Positions 1-11,800 are shown, counted from the first letter of the stretch. The stretch: 64,000 nt of DNA from Chinchilla lanigera (GCF_000276665.1 NW_004955427.1:3768561-3832560); one strand, 5' to 3'. Program-made: numbers and translations. The notes: a model not told the origin generated them from the letters alone.

Positions 1-822
1 AATTGATGGAGACATAAGATACTTCCATGACAAAGCACAACTCAAGAAATTTATTACTATGAAACGAGCTCTACAAAATGTTCTAAAGGACATATTAGAA
101 ATAGATAATGAAGACTGCAAACACATGAACACCAATAGAAAGAAGCCATCAGGCAGGACAAACAGAAGGGAAAGACAGGGAACAAATAACAGGAAAACAA
201 TATGAAAAAGAAAGGCCAATACATATCATTTTTAACCACCAATGTAAATGGTCTCAACTCACCAGTCAAAAGAAACAGATTGGCAGAATGGATCAAGAAG
301 CAAGATCCAACAATATGCTTCCTTTAAGAAACATATTTAACCCCCAAAGAAATTCTTAGACTAAATTTCAAAGGGTAGAAAACAATTCTCCATGCCACAG
401 GAATCCAGAAAAAAAGCAGGGGTAGTTATTCTTTTTGTAGACAATGCAAACTTTAAGCCAAAACTGATCAAAAGAGATAAAGATGGTCACTACATACTTG
501 TTAAAGGAAAACTCCAAGAAGAAGAAGAGGAAACAATCACAAATATTTATGCACCAAACATAGGTTCACCCAACTACATAAAACAAATGAATAGACATGA
601 AAAGCCAAATAAACATAACACAACTGTACTGGGGGACTTATACCCTACTCTCACTAATAGATATATCAACTAGACAAAAAATTAACAAAGAAATATTAGA
701 ATTAAACCAAGCCTGTGAACAAATGGACTTAGTAAATGTCTATAGAGTGTTTCATCCTAAAACATCATAATACACATTCTCAGCTGCACAAGGAATATTC
801 TCCAAAATAGACCATATATTAC
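1..822 (+). mobile_element. LINE-1 fragment: ORF1 C-terminus and ORF2 endonuclease start
   Basis: The first 200 bases match the C-terminal part of L1 ORF1 and contain the conserved IRYFHDKAQLKKF block. From about 232 the sequence reads as the start of ORF2 (TNVNGLNSPVKRNRLAEW), the apurinic-like endonuclease domain. Further endonuclease blocks follow at about 392-560 (KAGVVILFVDNANFKPKLI, then NIYAP) and at 718-822 (VYRVFHP, then FSKIDHIL). In-frame stops, for example after the ICFL block near 325, make it dead. It stops abruptly near 822, so it is truncated on the 3' side, and the left side runs off the window. The same ORF blocks occur in minus orientation at 21.6-26 kb and 50.8-56 kb. Confidence 0.9.
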
Positions 823-2080
823 CTAAACTTATATTTTTATTTATCATACATTAATAATTTGTAGGTGATATTAAAGCTCATGTGAGAATTCTGGGACACA
901 AAATTCAGCCTTACAATCCTTCTAACTTGAGGTATAACTGTGTAAGATGAGACTCAGTATTATTTTAAGGTAAATTTCCTTTTGTATTACTGTAGTTTGA
1001 GGCATATATGAGCTTCTTGTTATATTAATATAAGGATATGATTTTATTGATCATGATAGTTTATATCATTTAACAGTAAGGTAGTTAGTATTTGGAAGAG
1101 GACTATGTCTGTAAAATCAATATCTATGAGTTTATCTCAAAGAATTGGAGTTTAAGGTAAAGAAAAAGAGGGACATGGTATTGAAAACAGAAAGCATTGC
1201 AAGGAGAAATAGCAGGTTTTGTCTAGGATACAGCTCTCTGTTACCGTGGACAAAAGCCTGTAACTGGGGAATGAGGATATGCAGTCTAGTGATAGTCAGA
1301 CTTGAAAAAAGCTGACCAAGCATACATGGAAATAACACTAGAAATGAATTTTGTAACTGAAGAATTTTCAAGTTTCTTAGGCAGAGATAATGCGGATCTC
1401 TAAGGTTCGTTTTGAAAATAAAGTTTTAAATGTGATATTTCACTCATTTATATTTTTAAGACTGACATCTCTTCCAATCTACTCTCTCATTTTGTGAATA
1501 TTCACTTGTCTTTCCTTTGAAAAAAACTTAAAGAAAATTTTAACAGTAAATTGTGTATTTTCTAACACATGGAGAAATTTATAATGAAGATGAAGACTTC
1601 CTAAAGATGAATTCTATTTCACAGAAGACCAATTCCTCCAAAAGACGGTAAAAATTTTAGGCCACTTTTGATCAGCACTTTATGCCTGAATATGCTTCCC
1701 CTCAGTAGAAAACCAAGGGTAAGTTTTCTTAGAATATTAGCTAGGAGTTTAGAAAACTGTCAGCTCATCATGCTTTTGTTATGAGAAGGGACCCTAATTG
1801 TGACAGGAAAAATAAGACAGGAGCCATATGAAACTTTATCCATTTGATGCCAAGAAATTGTCATCATTTATAAAGCCAGAGACATGAAGAAGAATTTAAG
1901 ACTTTATGCACCATGATGCATTGGGTTAAGCAGCACTGATTGGAAAGATGGGACAGAGTTTTGTTTTTTAAAAATTCTGTAAGTGTACCGGCTGTGAATT
2001 GAATTACTTAAGTGAGTTTTTGGTCAGAGTCTTTCTTCAACATCTCAGATTTTAAATTCCCATTGATAAGCGTCCTTCAT
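823..2080. other. unassigned AT-rich intergenic DNA
   Basis: No open frame, SINE, LTR or RNA gene that I recognise. Short open frames here lack any family motif. Confidence 0.5.
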
Positions 2081-2087
2081 GTTGGCT

Positions 2088-2199
2088 CTTTTTTTTTTTT
2101 TTTTTTTTTTTGGTTTTTTTCCGGTATCGGGAATCGAACTCACGACATTGCGCTTGCCAGGTAGGCGCTGTGCCGCTGAGCTAAACCTCCAGCGCGCAG
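2088..2199 (-). mobile_element. ID-type tRNA-derived SINE
   Basis: The plus strand shows a long T run followed by the reverse complement of the ID body: ccggtatcgggaatcgaac, the tgccaggtaggcgc block, then gctgagctaaa. The SINE therefore lies on the minus strand with its A tail at the low-coordinate end. GTTGGCT is repeated at 2081-2087 and 2200-2206 as a target-site duplication. The body derives from a tRNA and keeps A/B-box-like segments, but it is a retroposon and not a tRNA gene. Confidence 0.92.
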
Positions 2200-2206
2200 G
2201 TTGGCT

Positions 2207-5130
2207 TTTTAACTGTCAACTTTGAGGGGATTGTGTGTGTATGGGAGTGGGGGAGGTGCTTTAAACTGGAGAAAGCAGAAGTGATTTTAGGTTTTGTAAC
2301 ACCTTTGAAATGTAAAATTATGAGTAAATAATTTGTTCTAGCACATTACAGTGGTCTGAAATCACAGTGTGAGACTGAATATTACAATAAAAATACTAAG
2401 GCTCTTTCTGAATTTAATGAAAATTATAGATTGATGAACAGAGGGACAAGTGGGTTACAGCGCCACGTGAGGCGGTGGTGCTCATGGTGCCATAAGCTTT
2501 AGGATAGAGAAACCAGGCAAGAGGGCTCAGCCCCAGCTCTGAGGAAAGTGCGTTTTCTCTTGTTACAAAGTTGAGGTTGAAAAGAACACATCGAACAGCT
2601 CATAGCCTTTCTCAGAAACAGAACTGATTAGGTGTCATCCCACCCAGTTCAGGGTTGGCTTGTTAGTGTGTGGTTGTGTTTTTCTCTATTGAGGTGTAAC
2701 ATGCCTCCAGAGAAGTGCACCTGTCAGCACCACACAGTTATTTCCCAGGCTGGAAGCTGCGGTATTGAGGGAGCCAAGGTCCAAAGAAAAGTGAGGGAAG
2801 GTGTTAGCTGGCTGGCGAAGTGTGAGGTTTTAAGAAACAGAACAGATGTCCTACAAGTGAATAGTAAAGGAAAAATGGACATACCTTTAATTGTTCAGTG
2901 GTGCCTGGACAGTTTTTTGTTAGGAAGCCGAAATTCCATAGCATCACCTGGTTGTGGCCATTTTTGTGCTGTGACCCCTCTTGCTGTCACTCCAACCTTC
3001 GTAAGTTGTGAGAATGTATCACTTCTTTTGATCACTTATTTTGTATCACATTTTTCTTCACAAAACAGGTCCATGCCCTCTCTCCTATCATCCAGCAGAT
3101 TAAGGGTGAACACTCTTCCCATCTCATAATTATTTCTTTAGACTATGCTAACACATTTCATTCTTTGTTTCTTATGGAGACCTTTATGCTAAAATTTTTA
3201 TCTAGTTCCCTCTTTCAGATCCTCCAAGTCGCTCTCTGTGTCACATTCTAACAGGTGTGCAGTCTGACTTAAGAGAACTTCATCAATATTGTATAATTTA
3301 GCACCCCAAATGAGCTCTTGCAGCACACAGTTGCAAATGATCCCAAATAATGTGGAGCACTTTGATACTCTGTGTCCCGGGCTGAGTTCCTGATCCCTGA
3401 AATAAGAATAAATGTGAGATAGAGTAGCTCTCCATGCTTCCCCAGAGTAGACCGTCCATAGTAAAAAAAGAAAAGTGAAGCAATAAGGATAGTTGAAAGG
3501 CAAGTTTGCTGTACTTTTTTTTCCAAATTGAATTCTTTTTCTCCCTCTTCCCCAGTTAGATGGTATATGAAAAAACGTGTGCTTTGTGTGAGTGACTCAC
3601 ACATTCTGATGCAGAATTTTATAGAAACGAATGTCAGTGAGATTTTGCTTTTCATACATAAGACCACATCTAAGAAAAAGAGAAACACTCTTTTATTGTT
3701 GACTGGCTTTCACCACTTCTTATTGTGAGAAAGGAAATGTCAGTATCCTAAAAAGAAACTGTAAGATCAGCGTGTTTGAGCTTTTCTGGTTTTAAAATTC
3801 TTTATAAAACTTGTCAGACACATTATGCAATGGAAACAAGTAGGTTGAAACATCTCAGAGTACTGGGGAAATTTCTTTGTTTTCCTGAATGTGAAAGAAT
3901 GAAATGAAATGCATTCTGGGGCACCCCTAGCTGTTCGCTTATGTGCATGTGAGTCAGCTGTAGTTATTGCTTTTTAGGAACTACTTTTCTGACTTACAGA
4001 GAAACAGAAGCTGGACTATTCCATGTATACACAAGTAAAATAAGTGGTGAGGCAAAGGTGACAAATGAACCAATATTGGGTCATTTGAGACCTAAATAGA
4101 CTTTCTGCTGAGCTGACCTCAGGTTGCCCTCTTTCTTTGTTCGTTCCAGGTATATAGATCCATTCTTAGAAATGTGGTGAGAGGTTAACATGTCAGGCTG
4201 TAACATTATTTTATCCTTGGAATAACTAGGGGTTGTTTAGAAAATCAATTTTTCCTCTCTAGTAGGACTCTTTGGAAGTACGGGATCATTGTCTCTGGGG
4301 AAAAGTTTCTCTGAAGATGAACATGATTTCATTAGTTCACTCTACTAAGAAGATGATGGATAAACCTAGTTATTTGCTGCTTTTCTTATTACAGGTTTTA
4401 TCCATATCTTTTCATTGTAGAAGAGTATGGGTACCTGTATGTGATTACTGAAATTTGTAATTTTCAGTAGCCCAGGGATCACCCTGAAATAAACTAAAGG
4501 TATCTGCTTTAAAATCACAACTTAGAGGGAAATGTGTTAACTTTCAAAGCCCAAGCATTACTGAATTTAAAAATAATTGCTGCCATGAATGTTAAAATAT
4601 TTTCCTCCTGGTCCCACAAAGGTGTGTGTGTTTGTGTGTGTGTGAGTGTTGGCTCAGATGTATTTCTCCTGCTCAAGAATTCTGAATTCAAAAATTTTGT
4701 GTTTGAACTTTTACTTTTTTGATTAGACTATGATGTAGCGCTCTTAGTTGTTATAAAACAAAATGCAAATTTTGTCTACATAATTAATACAAAATTAAAA
4801 ACCCAGCTAAGTAGCCTGTTAACACACAAGTGCACACTCATGCACATGTACACACTGCTGTCAGAAATTAAAGCTTATGTACTTCTATTTTGTGAAATAT
4901 TTGTACTTTAAAGCACTTTAAAGAAAAACATGATCTTTTGCTCTACTTTCTCATTCTAAATCTTCCTTATGAATAATTGTGCTTTTTAAAAGATGTGATA
5001 CCCTTGTTCAAAAGGAAGTGTAATAAAAATAACATAGAATTGAAAACACCTGAGCATTTCTCCCTGTTCGTAACAACATCTGTGGTGGAACTGGCTCCGG
5101 AGGGTCTCAGGAGACCTGTTCTGTGGGGTG
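2207..5130. other. unassigned intergenic DNA with chance open frames
   Basis: The longest open frames (2632-3129 plus; 3198-3688 minus, several overlapping) show no recognisable domain, no codon bias I can detect and no splice context. I treat them as chance. A short GT-rich stretch lies near 4622-4648. Nothing else could be assigned. Confidence 0.5.
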
Positions 5131-5205
5131 GAGGTGATGCCACTTAACCTTCCTTAGCCTCTGTTTCCTCACCTACAAAATAGGTACAATGGAGAAATAA
5201 CTTCT
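5131..5205 (+). repeat. MIR SINE fragment
   Basis: The stretch reading ccacttaacc, then cctctgtttcctcacct, then caaaataggtacaatgg matches the conserved MIR core (…acttaacctctctgtgcctcagtttcctcatctg…). It is old and heavily diverged, so the edges are approximate. Confidence 0.6.
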
Positions 5206-7914
5206 GTGGTCTCTTCCTGTCCCTTCTTCCAGACCTAAACACTGTATTTTGCTTCCCTCTGCTAGATGCACACCACTCCCTAACATTTTCTTGAGAAAGA
5301 TACTTTCAGTACCATTTTCAAATAGTATTTAGGAGAGAGAAAACTCCAAGGCAGCGGAGCTAGTATTTTCAAATTTTAAGGCTCAACTGAGAAGAAAGAG
5401 TATAAATTCGACTTGACTACAACTTAGCACTTTAGACGTACCTCCTTTAGAGAAGGGACTGACATTAAAAAGATTTCCCCACCCTTAATGTGTGTGGTTG
5501 AGAGTCTTGATTGTATAATATTTTGACTGCACTTCAAATATCATCCAATGTCTCCATCTATGTCCATGGAAATCTCTCTAATAAACAGCTGTGCCATCTG
5601 TTTCAAATATTATTTCAGCCCTTGCTGTTTTGGGATAAATTTCATAAAGTGTATTGCATATACACACATTTAATTGAACAAGTGAGAATCTTTTCCCATT
5701 TTAAAAAGCTTCCTAAATGACAAGAAGTGTCCAATTTCCATTCAAATGGTTACTCCGGGGCTTTAAAATGTGTGAATTCATCTAAGAGAGGCTGGTGGTG
5801 TGTTTTGAGGCAGATGGCTTGATTCTGACAAGAAAAAAAGTAAGTGGATTTTACTATCAATCTTGCTTTTTTGGCAAAAGACTGACATAATAAAGATGTG
5901 TATATTACTGAGAATGCTTTTTAATAATGATTCTACCTTATGTTTTCCCTGAAGAATATGGTTAACTGACTAGGAAAATCTATTTAGAGATTTTATGTTT
6001 ATCCATAATGATCAGTTTAGGAGAAAAAAAAGAAGAAGCCCACTAACAGAACTGCTGAAATACAAAAGGAAACTAATGCTCTCCAACTTTTCAAAAGAGT
6101 CCAAGAGGAAAGGAATGATAGAGTGCATTGATGCTTCTTCTGCTAAATTGAAGATTTCTGAGAGAAGTAATTCTCACCTCTCATGAGAATGTTTTTTGAA
6201 GAATATCTTCAGTAGCCTTTACAGATATTATGAGATATTGTGTCCAGTTCACCTTCTATATTTAAGGTCAGTAGTTTTAAAAGTGAGTCACTAGATTTAT
6301 TCTGTTACTATTGGCATATACTCTTGAAATTAGGCTCATGTTGGCACATGACAAAATTATGTCAAAAACGTTATGATCTAAGGATTCTTTTCCCACTTGT
6401 AGTGTGCAGAATTGACTGAACTGTAGGTGAGCTCCCGATGACTTAAAACAAAACATGCACTTCATCTTTCTGGAAAATGAATTTACAGGAAGCTAAGCCT
6501 AAGTCATCCAGCTCACCACTTCTTTTGGCACAAATTACCGGGTTAGGCAGAGCATATGATTGAAATTGTCCCAATTAGTCTAAGAAAAGTGCATTACTTT
6601 GATAGCTGGAGGAAAAGGAGTTTCTTTCCTCCAGTGGAAAGCAGACTGAGAAATATTTAGCTTTTATTGTTGCTGACAACTTCCTGGGAGCACAAGGAGA
6701 GCCAGGTTTTGGATGAGGCAAGCAATGCTGATAAGAGGAAGCACAGCAGAAAGAATGTACGTCTTTGACAACCTCACTGAGGTTTTGGATTCACTGCCTT
6801 GCAGACTTTTACGCCTCTGTCTTCTTCTTAGTATTGGTAGAGTAATTTTTATTGCCCATGCCAGTTTCAGTCAGGTATTTGGATGCCCACAGCTAAAATT
6901 AGCCCAACAGATACAATCAAGGATGTAGCTTAAGGTAAGGCAGTACTAGGCTCTCACATTTATCTCATTGACCATCTAAGCAAGGGTGGTAGATCCTATC
7001 TCACTTTCCAAACACAACTGCCTTGTTTTGATGAGCCAAAGATTGGCTGGAGAAAAATAATACTGCACATAATTATTTAATGAAAGCATGCATTTGTGCT
7101 ATTATGTACCCTAAAGATTCCATGTGTTTGGTGATTGGGAGAAATGGCCATTTTTTTCACTGAGATGTTGGTTCTCAAAGCATAAAGTCCCCAAACAGCC
7201 TTGACATCTGGTCTCCTTTTGACGTATAAAGTATTTACAAATAGTCATTTCTGTCGTCACAGAAAAAAAGAACCCCGAGCAAGTAGAAAATTCAACACTC
7301 TTCTTGAGAGTGCTCATACACTGTGTGCCTATCTTCCTTGTACTCTCCAATGCGGTGATAACAAAGGTTTTCTGTCAAGCCCAAGAAGAATTGTAGTCCA
7401 CTCTACTTGCAGAGGCCTCCTAATTTCACACAAAAAAGTGACAGTTGAGGTGTGATGACAATTTACCACATTTATTCATTTGTTCAAAAATGCTTGTGGA
7501 GAACATTGTATGACCAGGCATTATTTGGCAGAAATATAGTTAAAGGAATCTTTCTTGAGCTCCTACATTAGGATTCTCTTTTCAATCTTGCTTTTAACTT
7601 GAGGCATAAGTCTGGGTCCAGCAGGCCCATCTCTTACTTTTCTACTGTAAATTTGTATTTTTTAGAACTGTGGTAGCCAGCTGTGAGTCACAGTACTTCT
7701 CCCTGAGGGACATAGGAAGCAATCTATATGCAGGTGGTATGGCAAATGGCAAGAATTGTGCATGTGTGCAAACACGTCAAAACAGGATTTTCACCCACAT
7801 TTATGCTGTAATTGGTTTTGCATTTGTTTACCCAAACATAACAGAGGGTCCAAAAGATCCAAATCATTCCACAATTTGTTCAAAACATGTTTTCTTTTGA
7901 TTTGTCTGGTAGAA
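5206..7914. other. unassigned intergenic DNA
   Basis: AT-rich sequence without a recognised repeat or gene. Small open frames at 5511-5720, 5995-6186, 6713-6928, 7111-7350 (minus) and 7670-7900 have no family signature. The sequence just before 7915 may still contain the missing 5' end of the piggyBac relic that follows, but I cannot see its terminal inverted repeat. Confidence 0.45.
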
Positions 7915-7982
7915 GTAACCTGATCTGGCACATGAAAAACCAGATTTGCAAATTTTGGAGGAGGTCAAAAGTGAATCATCAG

Positions 7983-8080
7983 GGGCTGGGGATTTAGCTC
8001 AGTGGCAAAGTGTCTGCCTGGCAAGCGCAAGGTCATGAGTTCGGTTCCCGGTACCGGAAAAAAAAACCAAAAAAAAAAAA
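7983..8080 (+). mobile_element. ID-type SINE inserted in the piggyBac relic
   Basis: The ID body (ggctggggatttagctcag, then tggcaagcgcaaggtc, then ggttcccggtaccgg) is followed by an A-rich tail. The flanks carry a perfect 16-bp target-site duplication, AAAAGTGAATCATCAG, at 7967-7982 and 8081-8096. Removing the SINE and one duplicate joins a continuous acidic frame, so it landed in the N-terminal coding region of the transposase. Confidence 0.96.
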
Positions 8081-8179
8081 AAAAGTGAATCATCAGATTA
8101 CTTATTCATGGGTGATGAAGATGATCCATTATGGTAAAATACATGCTTTTGAAAAAGAAGAGTAATGTGGGTGTGTAAT

Positions 8180-8208
8180 GATAATGATGATGATGATGAT
8201 GATGACTT
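8180..8208 (+). repeat. GAT trinucleotide repeat (acidic run)
   Basis: About seven or eight GAT units encode the Asp run of the piggyBac N-terminus. It may have lengthened by slippage after the element died. Confidence 0.8.
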
Positions 8209-9624
8209 TAATGATCGCCATGTGAGCCAAAGTTCCTGTAATAATGAAACGGAGCAAGAATTAACCACTACAGACACAGGGAATGCAGACCTCCTCAATT
8301 CAGATGGCAGAGAAAACAGTAATGTGAATACACATTTGATTAGTGGAAATGTTGCAAAATGACTATGTAACCAAATGAGATGATCCAGTGTTAGAAGTAG
8401 GACTAAAAATATAGTGAAGGTCTTAGTGATGCATTGGACAGAATGCCAGCACTGTCATTCAGTGTTGGAAACTGTAACAAAGTGCAAAAGATGCTGTAAA
8501 ATACACAAACGCTGAAATTAGAGCAAAATGTTCTGTGTGCACCAATAGCCATATTAAAAAGTGCATTTATTCTGACACCTCTGGAGCTGAACTGAAAGCA
8601 TTCATAATCTTCTGTGATGAGCACAGTTTTCTCGTGGTGATCACAGGAAAGTAAAAAAGACTTGTATAAAAGAGATGGGTCAAAATATGGCATAAAAATT
8701 TATGCCCTTGTAGATGTGACCAATTCTTATTCTTTCAATTTAGACATTTACCCTGGAACTCAGCCATCAGGTCCTTATTCGTATAGCAATAAACTAAATG
8801 ATGTTGTGAAGAGAGTTGTGCCTATCTCCCAAACTAATTGGAACATGACATTGAACAATTGGTTTAGCAGTTTCCAATTGATGTTACATTTGCTCACAGC
8901 ACAAGTTGACCAGTTCAAGAACTGTACACAGGAACAAAGCAGAATTCCAAATGAAATATTGCAACTTCAACACACAGAACTGTACAGTACAATCTTTGGA
9001 TTTTAGAAAACTATGACATTGGCCTCATAAATGGCAAAGAAAAGCAACTAATACTACTGATGTCAACATTTCACCAGGATGGAAATATTGATAGGGAAAC
9101 CTTGACAAAATGGAAGCCTGAGATGGAAACTTTTAATGACAAAACTGAATGTGGAGTAGATGGTGTTGATGAGTTATGCAGCAACTATGCTGCCACTTAG
9201 AACACAAAGCACTGGCCAATGGCTGTGTTGTATTCTATCTTAAACAGGTGTGGCTAAGTAGTTTGATAGTTTACAAAGAAAATAGTGAGTACAAAATATC
9301 ACCGAGAAATTTTCTTAGATGATTGGGACTGGACCTCACAAGAGATCATTTCCAGCAGAGAAAAAAATAAAGTGTTTCTGCCCAGGGGAAAAATAAAACC
9401 AAATAGAATTTTTCAGAAAAAATTGAAATAAAGTAAAATAAAATATAATTTTAAATTTTATTTGGATTTATTTGCCCAGAGGAAAAAATTGAAAAAAATT
9501 GTGGAGCACACTGGTGAGCTGGAAGGTGAACAGGCAGGTGCAGCATCACAAACACCTACTGTGACAACAGGGAAACAAAGTGGATGCAACTGCTCCCTAC
9601 AAGAAAGGGCAGGAAAATAGAACG

Positions 9625-9900
9625 TATGTACCAACAGTGCAAGTGATACTTGTGTGTGAAACACGGCATTGTCATGTGTGAAAACTGCCTTGGCTGTGAC
9701 AGTTGAAGAAAAGTTTATTTCTGTGGTAGACTTTTGTTTGAGTTTTCACTGTAGTTCACATAGGTTTTAATTTCTGATGTTATCTTTTAAGTTTTGTAAA
9801 CAAATAAACAACTGGTATGAAAATATTGATGTCTGTTCTAAGCACAGATATCTTGTTTCTCTGCTAAGTGCATGTTGTACAATGTAGGAAGAAGCTTCTG
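9625..9900 (+). repeat. piggyBac tail unit 1 (cysteine-rich domain plus 3' flank)
   Basis: The frame 9625-9706 reads as a degenerate zinc-binding tail: C-x4-C-x2-H-x4-C-x2-C-x2-C then stop. The first Cys is replaced by Tyr, and there is one internal stop. It is followed by an AT-rich 3' flank containing tttctgatgttatctttta and gttgatgtctgttcta-like segments that recur in the next two units. This is the tail that follows directly from the transposase body. Confidence 0.8.
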
Positions 9901-10240
9901 AAAAAACAGGAGGAGAAGAGAGGTAGCAATATTGCCACATAGGAAATAAAAGCTAATAACATGTGCTGCTAGTTTAAATGATGTATGTGCATGGACTGTG
10001 CAGGGGTCATGTATGAAGACTGCCTTGAATGTGACTGTAGAAGCAAGGATTGTTTTTGTTGTTGAGTTCTATTTTCATTGTAGTCCATATGGGAATTCAT
10101 TTCTGATGTAATCTTTTAGGTTTTGTAAGGAAGTACACAGAAGTTATGAAAATGTTGATGTCTATTCTAAATGCACCATATGTATTAAGAATTCAATAAT
10201 GCATTTCACTGATATTTTATATTCATGCCAACTACACACT
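9901..10240 (+). repeat. piggyBac tail unit 2
   Basis: The block beginning at 9961 aligns in the same frame with units 1 and 3 (CMCMDCAGVMYEDCLECD after two stops). The expected His is Cys, one Cys is Tyr, and the terminal stop is lost. The 3' flank repeats tttctgatgtaatctttta and gatgtctattcta. It lies 336 bp downstream of unit 1. It has no transposase body of its own. Confidence 0.75.
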
Positions 10241-10545
10241 GTATAATGTATTAAGAACCTCCTGACAAAAAAGCAAGACCACTGAGATTTCAAGTATGTC
10301 TTCCATAACGGCCAGAGAAGCAAAAGACATGTGCCATCAGTGTAAGCAATGTGTGTGTATGGAGCATGCTATTATGTGTGCAGCCTGCCTGAGGTGTGAT
10401 AACTGAAGTAAAGATTATTTATCTTTTAGAGTTTCATTGATGTTTTCAGTAGTTCGTATAGAAATCTGTTTCTGATGTTCTTTTTTAGACTGTGCACTAA
10501 ACCCAGACAATGTCAAAAATTTTGACGCTTTTTAATAAACAAATA
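10241..10545 (+). repeat. piggyBac tail unit 3 (best-preserved cysteine motif)
   Basis: The frame 10329-10406 reads MCHQCKQCVCMEHAIMCAAC then LRCDN and a stop. This is the full C-x2-C-x2-C-x-C-x2-H-x3-C-x2-C-x2-C pattern of a piggyBac tail, better kept than in unit 1. It starts 368 bp after unit 2 and is again followed by a tttctgatgttcttttttag-like flank. No transposase body precedes it. Confidence 0.78.
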
Positions 10546-11345
10546 TTGAACACTCAGTATTTTATTTTTGTAATACATTTTCCTGTTACTCATTTTTTAA
10601 TATAATAAAACTCAGAAAATTAAAATTAATGATTCATCCATAGAAATATTCTAAAGAATAAACGTGGATCTGATAGACCTGTATTTAAGCACCTTCATGA
10701 CATAATTAGTCTTATGCTCCAAGGGCTACAATGATATTTGAATAAAAACAAAATCATAGAAACTAAATCAATATAAGCCATAAAATAAAATTAATTAGGA
10801 AAATAAAAAGGAAGACGGAAAAATAGGAGAGAGAAAAGATCTTTTGGAAGCCATCTTGTTGATGGGTAAGCACACACATTTTTTTCTTCAGTATTCCATC
10901 CTTCACTGGGATAAAAGGATAAGGATAACCCCAAGGGTAAATATGAAGAATGACACTAACAGAAGCAAACAAATATGTGGAATACAAGGCAAATGAGATT
11001 GGCTTGTTGGACTAGATCAAAATGTCTAGGAACTAGGGCCAGGACTCATGTGTGGGGTATATAATAGGAAGACTAGTGAAATGGATAGTGTGGGCACCTG
11101 AAAAATCATTTCTACCAATCTATAGTAGAATTGTTTGAGAGGTAACAAAGGGCAGGATATGTTCTGACATGGGGAATAAACAGGAGACATTAAAGGCAAG
11201 TGTTAGAACTATAAAAGTTCTAAAGTGCTGGAGTAACATTGGCTGTCAGCACGAATGACGCTCGGTCTTCTGAAGGCAAGCTCCAATCACTAGGGACTAC
11301 ATATTTACATATTGTGAAAATTCACATGTTGAAGCTCTAAATCTC
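10546..11345. other. unassigned AT-rich DNA
   Basis: No recognised gene or repeat. TTAA-containing segments occur near 10615-10630, but I could not pair one with a piggyBac terminal repeat. Confidence 0.45.
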
Positions 11346-11358
11346 AGTGGAAAGGATT

Positions 11359-11416
<58 letters not shown>

Positions 11417-11450
11417 CAGAGACAGAGACACAGAGAAACAGAGACAAAAC
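11359..11450 (+). repeat. GA-rich microsatellite
   Basis: A run of GA dinucleotides with one interruption, grading into an imperfect gagacagagacaca tail. Confidence 0.95.
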
Positions 11451-11469
11451 TATGAAAAATTAGAATAAT

Positions 11470-11800
11470 GATATGCCATTAAATTATATGACTTAGAAAC
11501 AGATAACTTCATAGAAACATATAACTTATCAAGACTGAATCATGAAGATATAGAAAAATCAGGAGAGATCAATAATAAGTAAGGAGTTGAATCAGCTATC
11601 AGAATCTCCCAATAAGAAAATCCCAGGACTGGATGGAACTACTGGTAAATTCTGCAAAATATATATATTTTTAAATTAATGCCAGTCTTCCTCAAACTCC
11701 TCCAAAATTTGAAGAGGAGGAAAAATGCTCAAATCCATTTTATTTGGTGAGCATTACCCTAATACCAAAGCCAAACAAAGAAACTGCAGAAGAAGAATAC
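11470..11800 (+). mobile_element. old L1M-type LINE fragment (ORF2)
   Basis: The translation contains decayed versions of the conserved block before the L1 reverse transcriptase: an I-E-K-S-G-E-I-N-like segment, then gaaaatcccaggactggatgg (NPRTGW for SPGPDGF), then ttaccctaataccaaagccaa near 11755. Many stops and indels show great age. Confidence 0.7.

Larger units (their letters stand above)
7915..9706 (+). pseudogene. piggyBac-family transposase relic
   Basis: Several blocks in order match a piggyBac (IS4-like DDE/DDD) transposase. An acidic N-terminus spans about 7915-8362, including a DDDDDDD run at 8182-8206. An ELKAFI block lies near 8590. After an internal deletion comes the frame 8662-9006, with SKYGIKIYALVD, then LDIYPGTQPSG, then VVKRVVP, then NMTLNNWFSSFQL. 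From about 9027 the frame gives LLMSTFHQDGNI, WKPEME, GVDGVDELCSNYA and, past a stop, KHWPMAVLYSILN. Near 9300 there is RNFLR-stop-LGLDL. A cysteine-rich zinc-binding tail ends at a stop codon at 9704-9706. In this family the protein cuts and pastes DNA at TTAA sites. Here stops, frameshifts, loss of the first catalytic Asp region and Asp-to-Asn in the second motif make it inactive. An ID SINE sits in the N-terminal coding part. No intron signature is seen. Family assignment is firm; subfamily and ends are unknown. Confidence 0.88.

Noticed and set aside
2632..3129. 165-residue open frame on the plus strand
   Set aside because: No domain, no splice or promoter context, and cysteine/serine-rich composition typical of chance translation. 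Not called as a gene.
3198..3688. overlapping open frames on the minus strand (101 and 139 residues)
   Set aside because: They overlap each other in different frames and have no recognisable motif.
8165..8362. separate small acidic protein
   Set aside because: It is the N-terminal acidic part of the piggyBac relic, cut off by a stop, not an independent gene.
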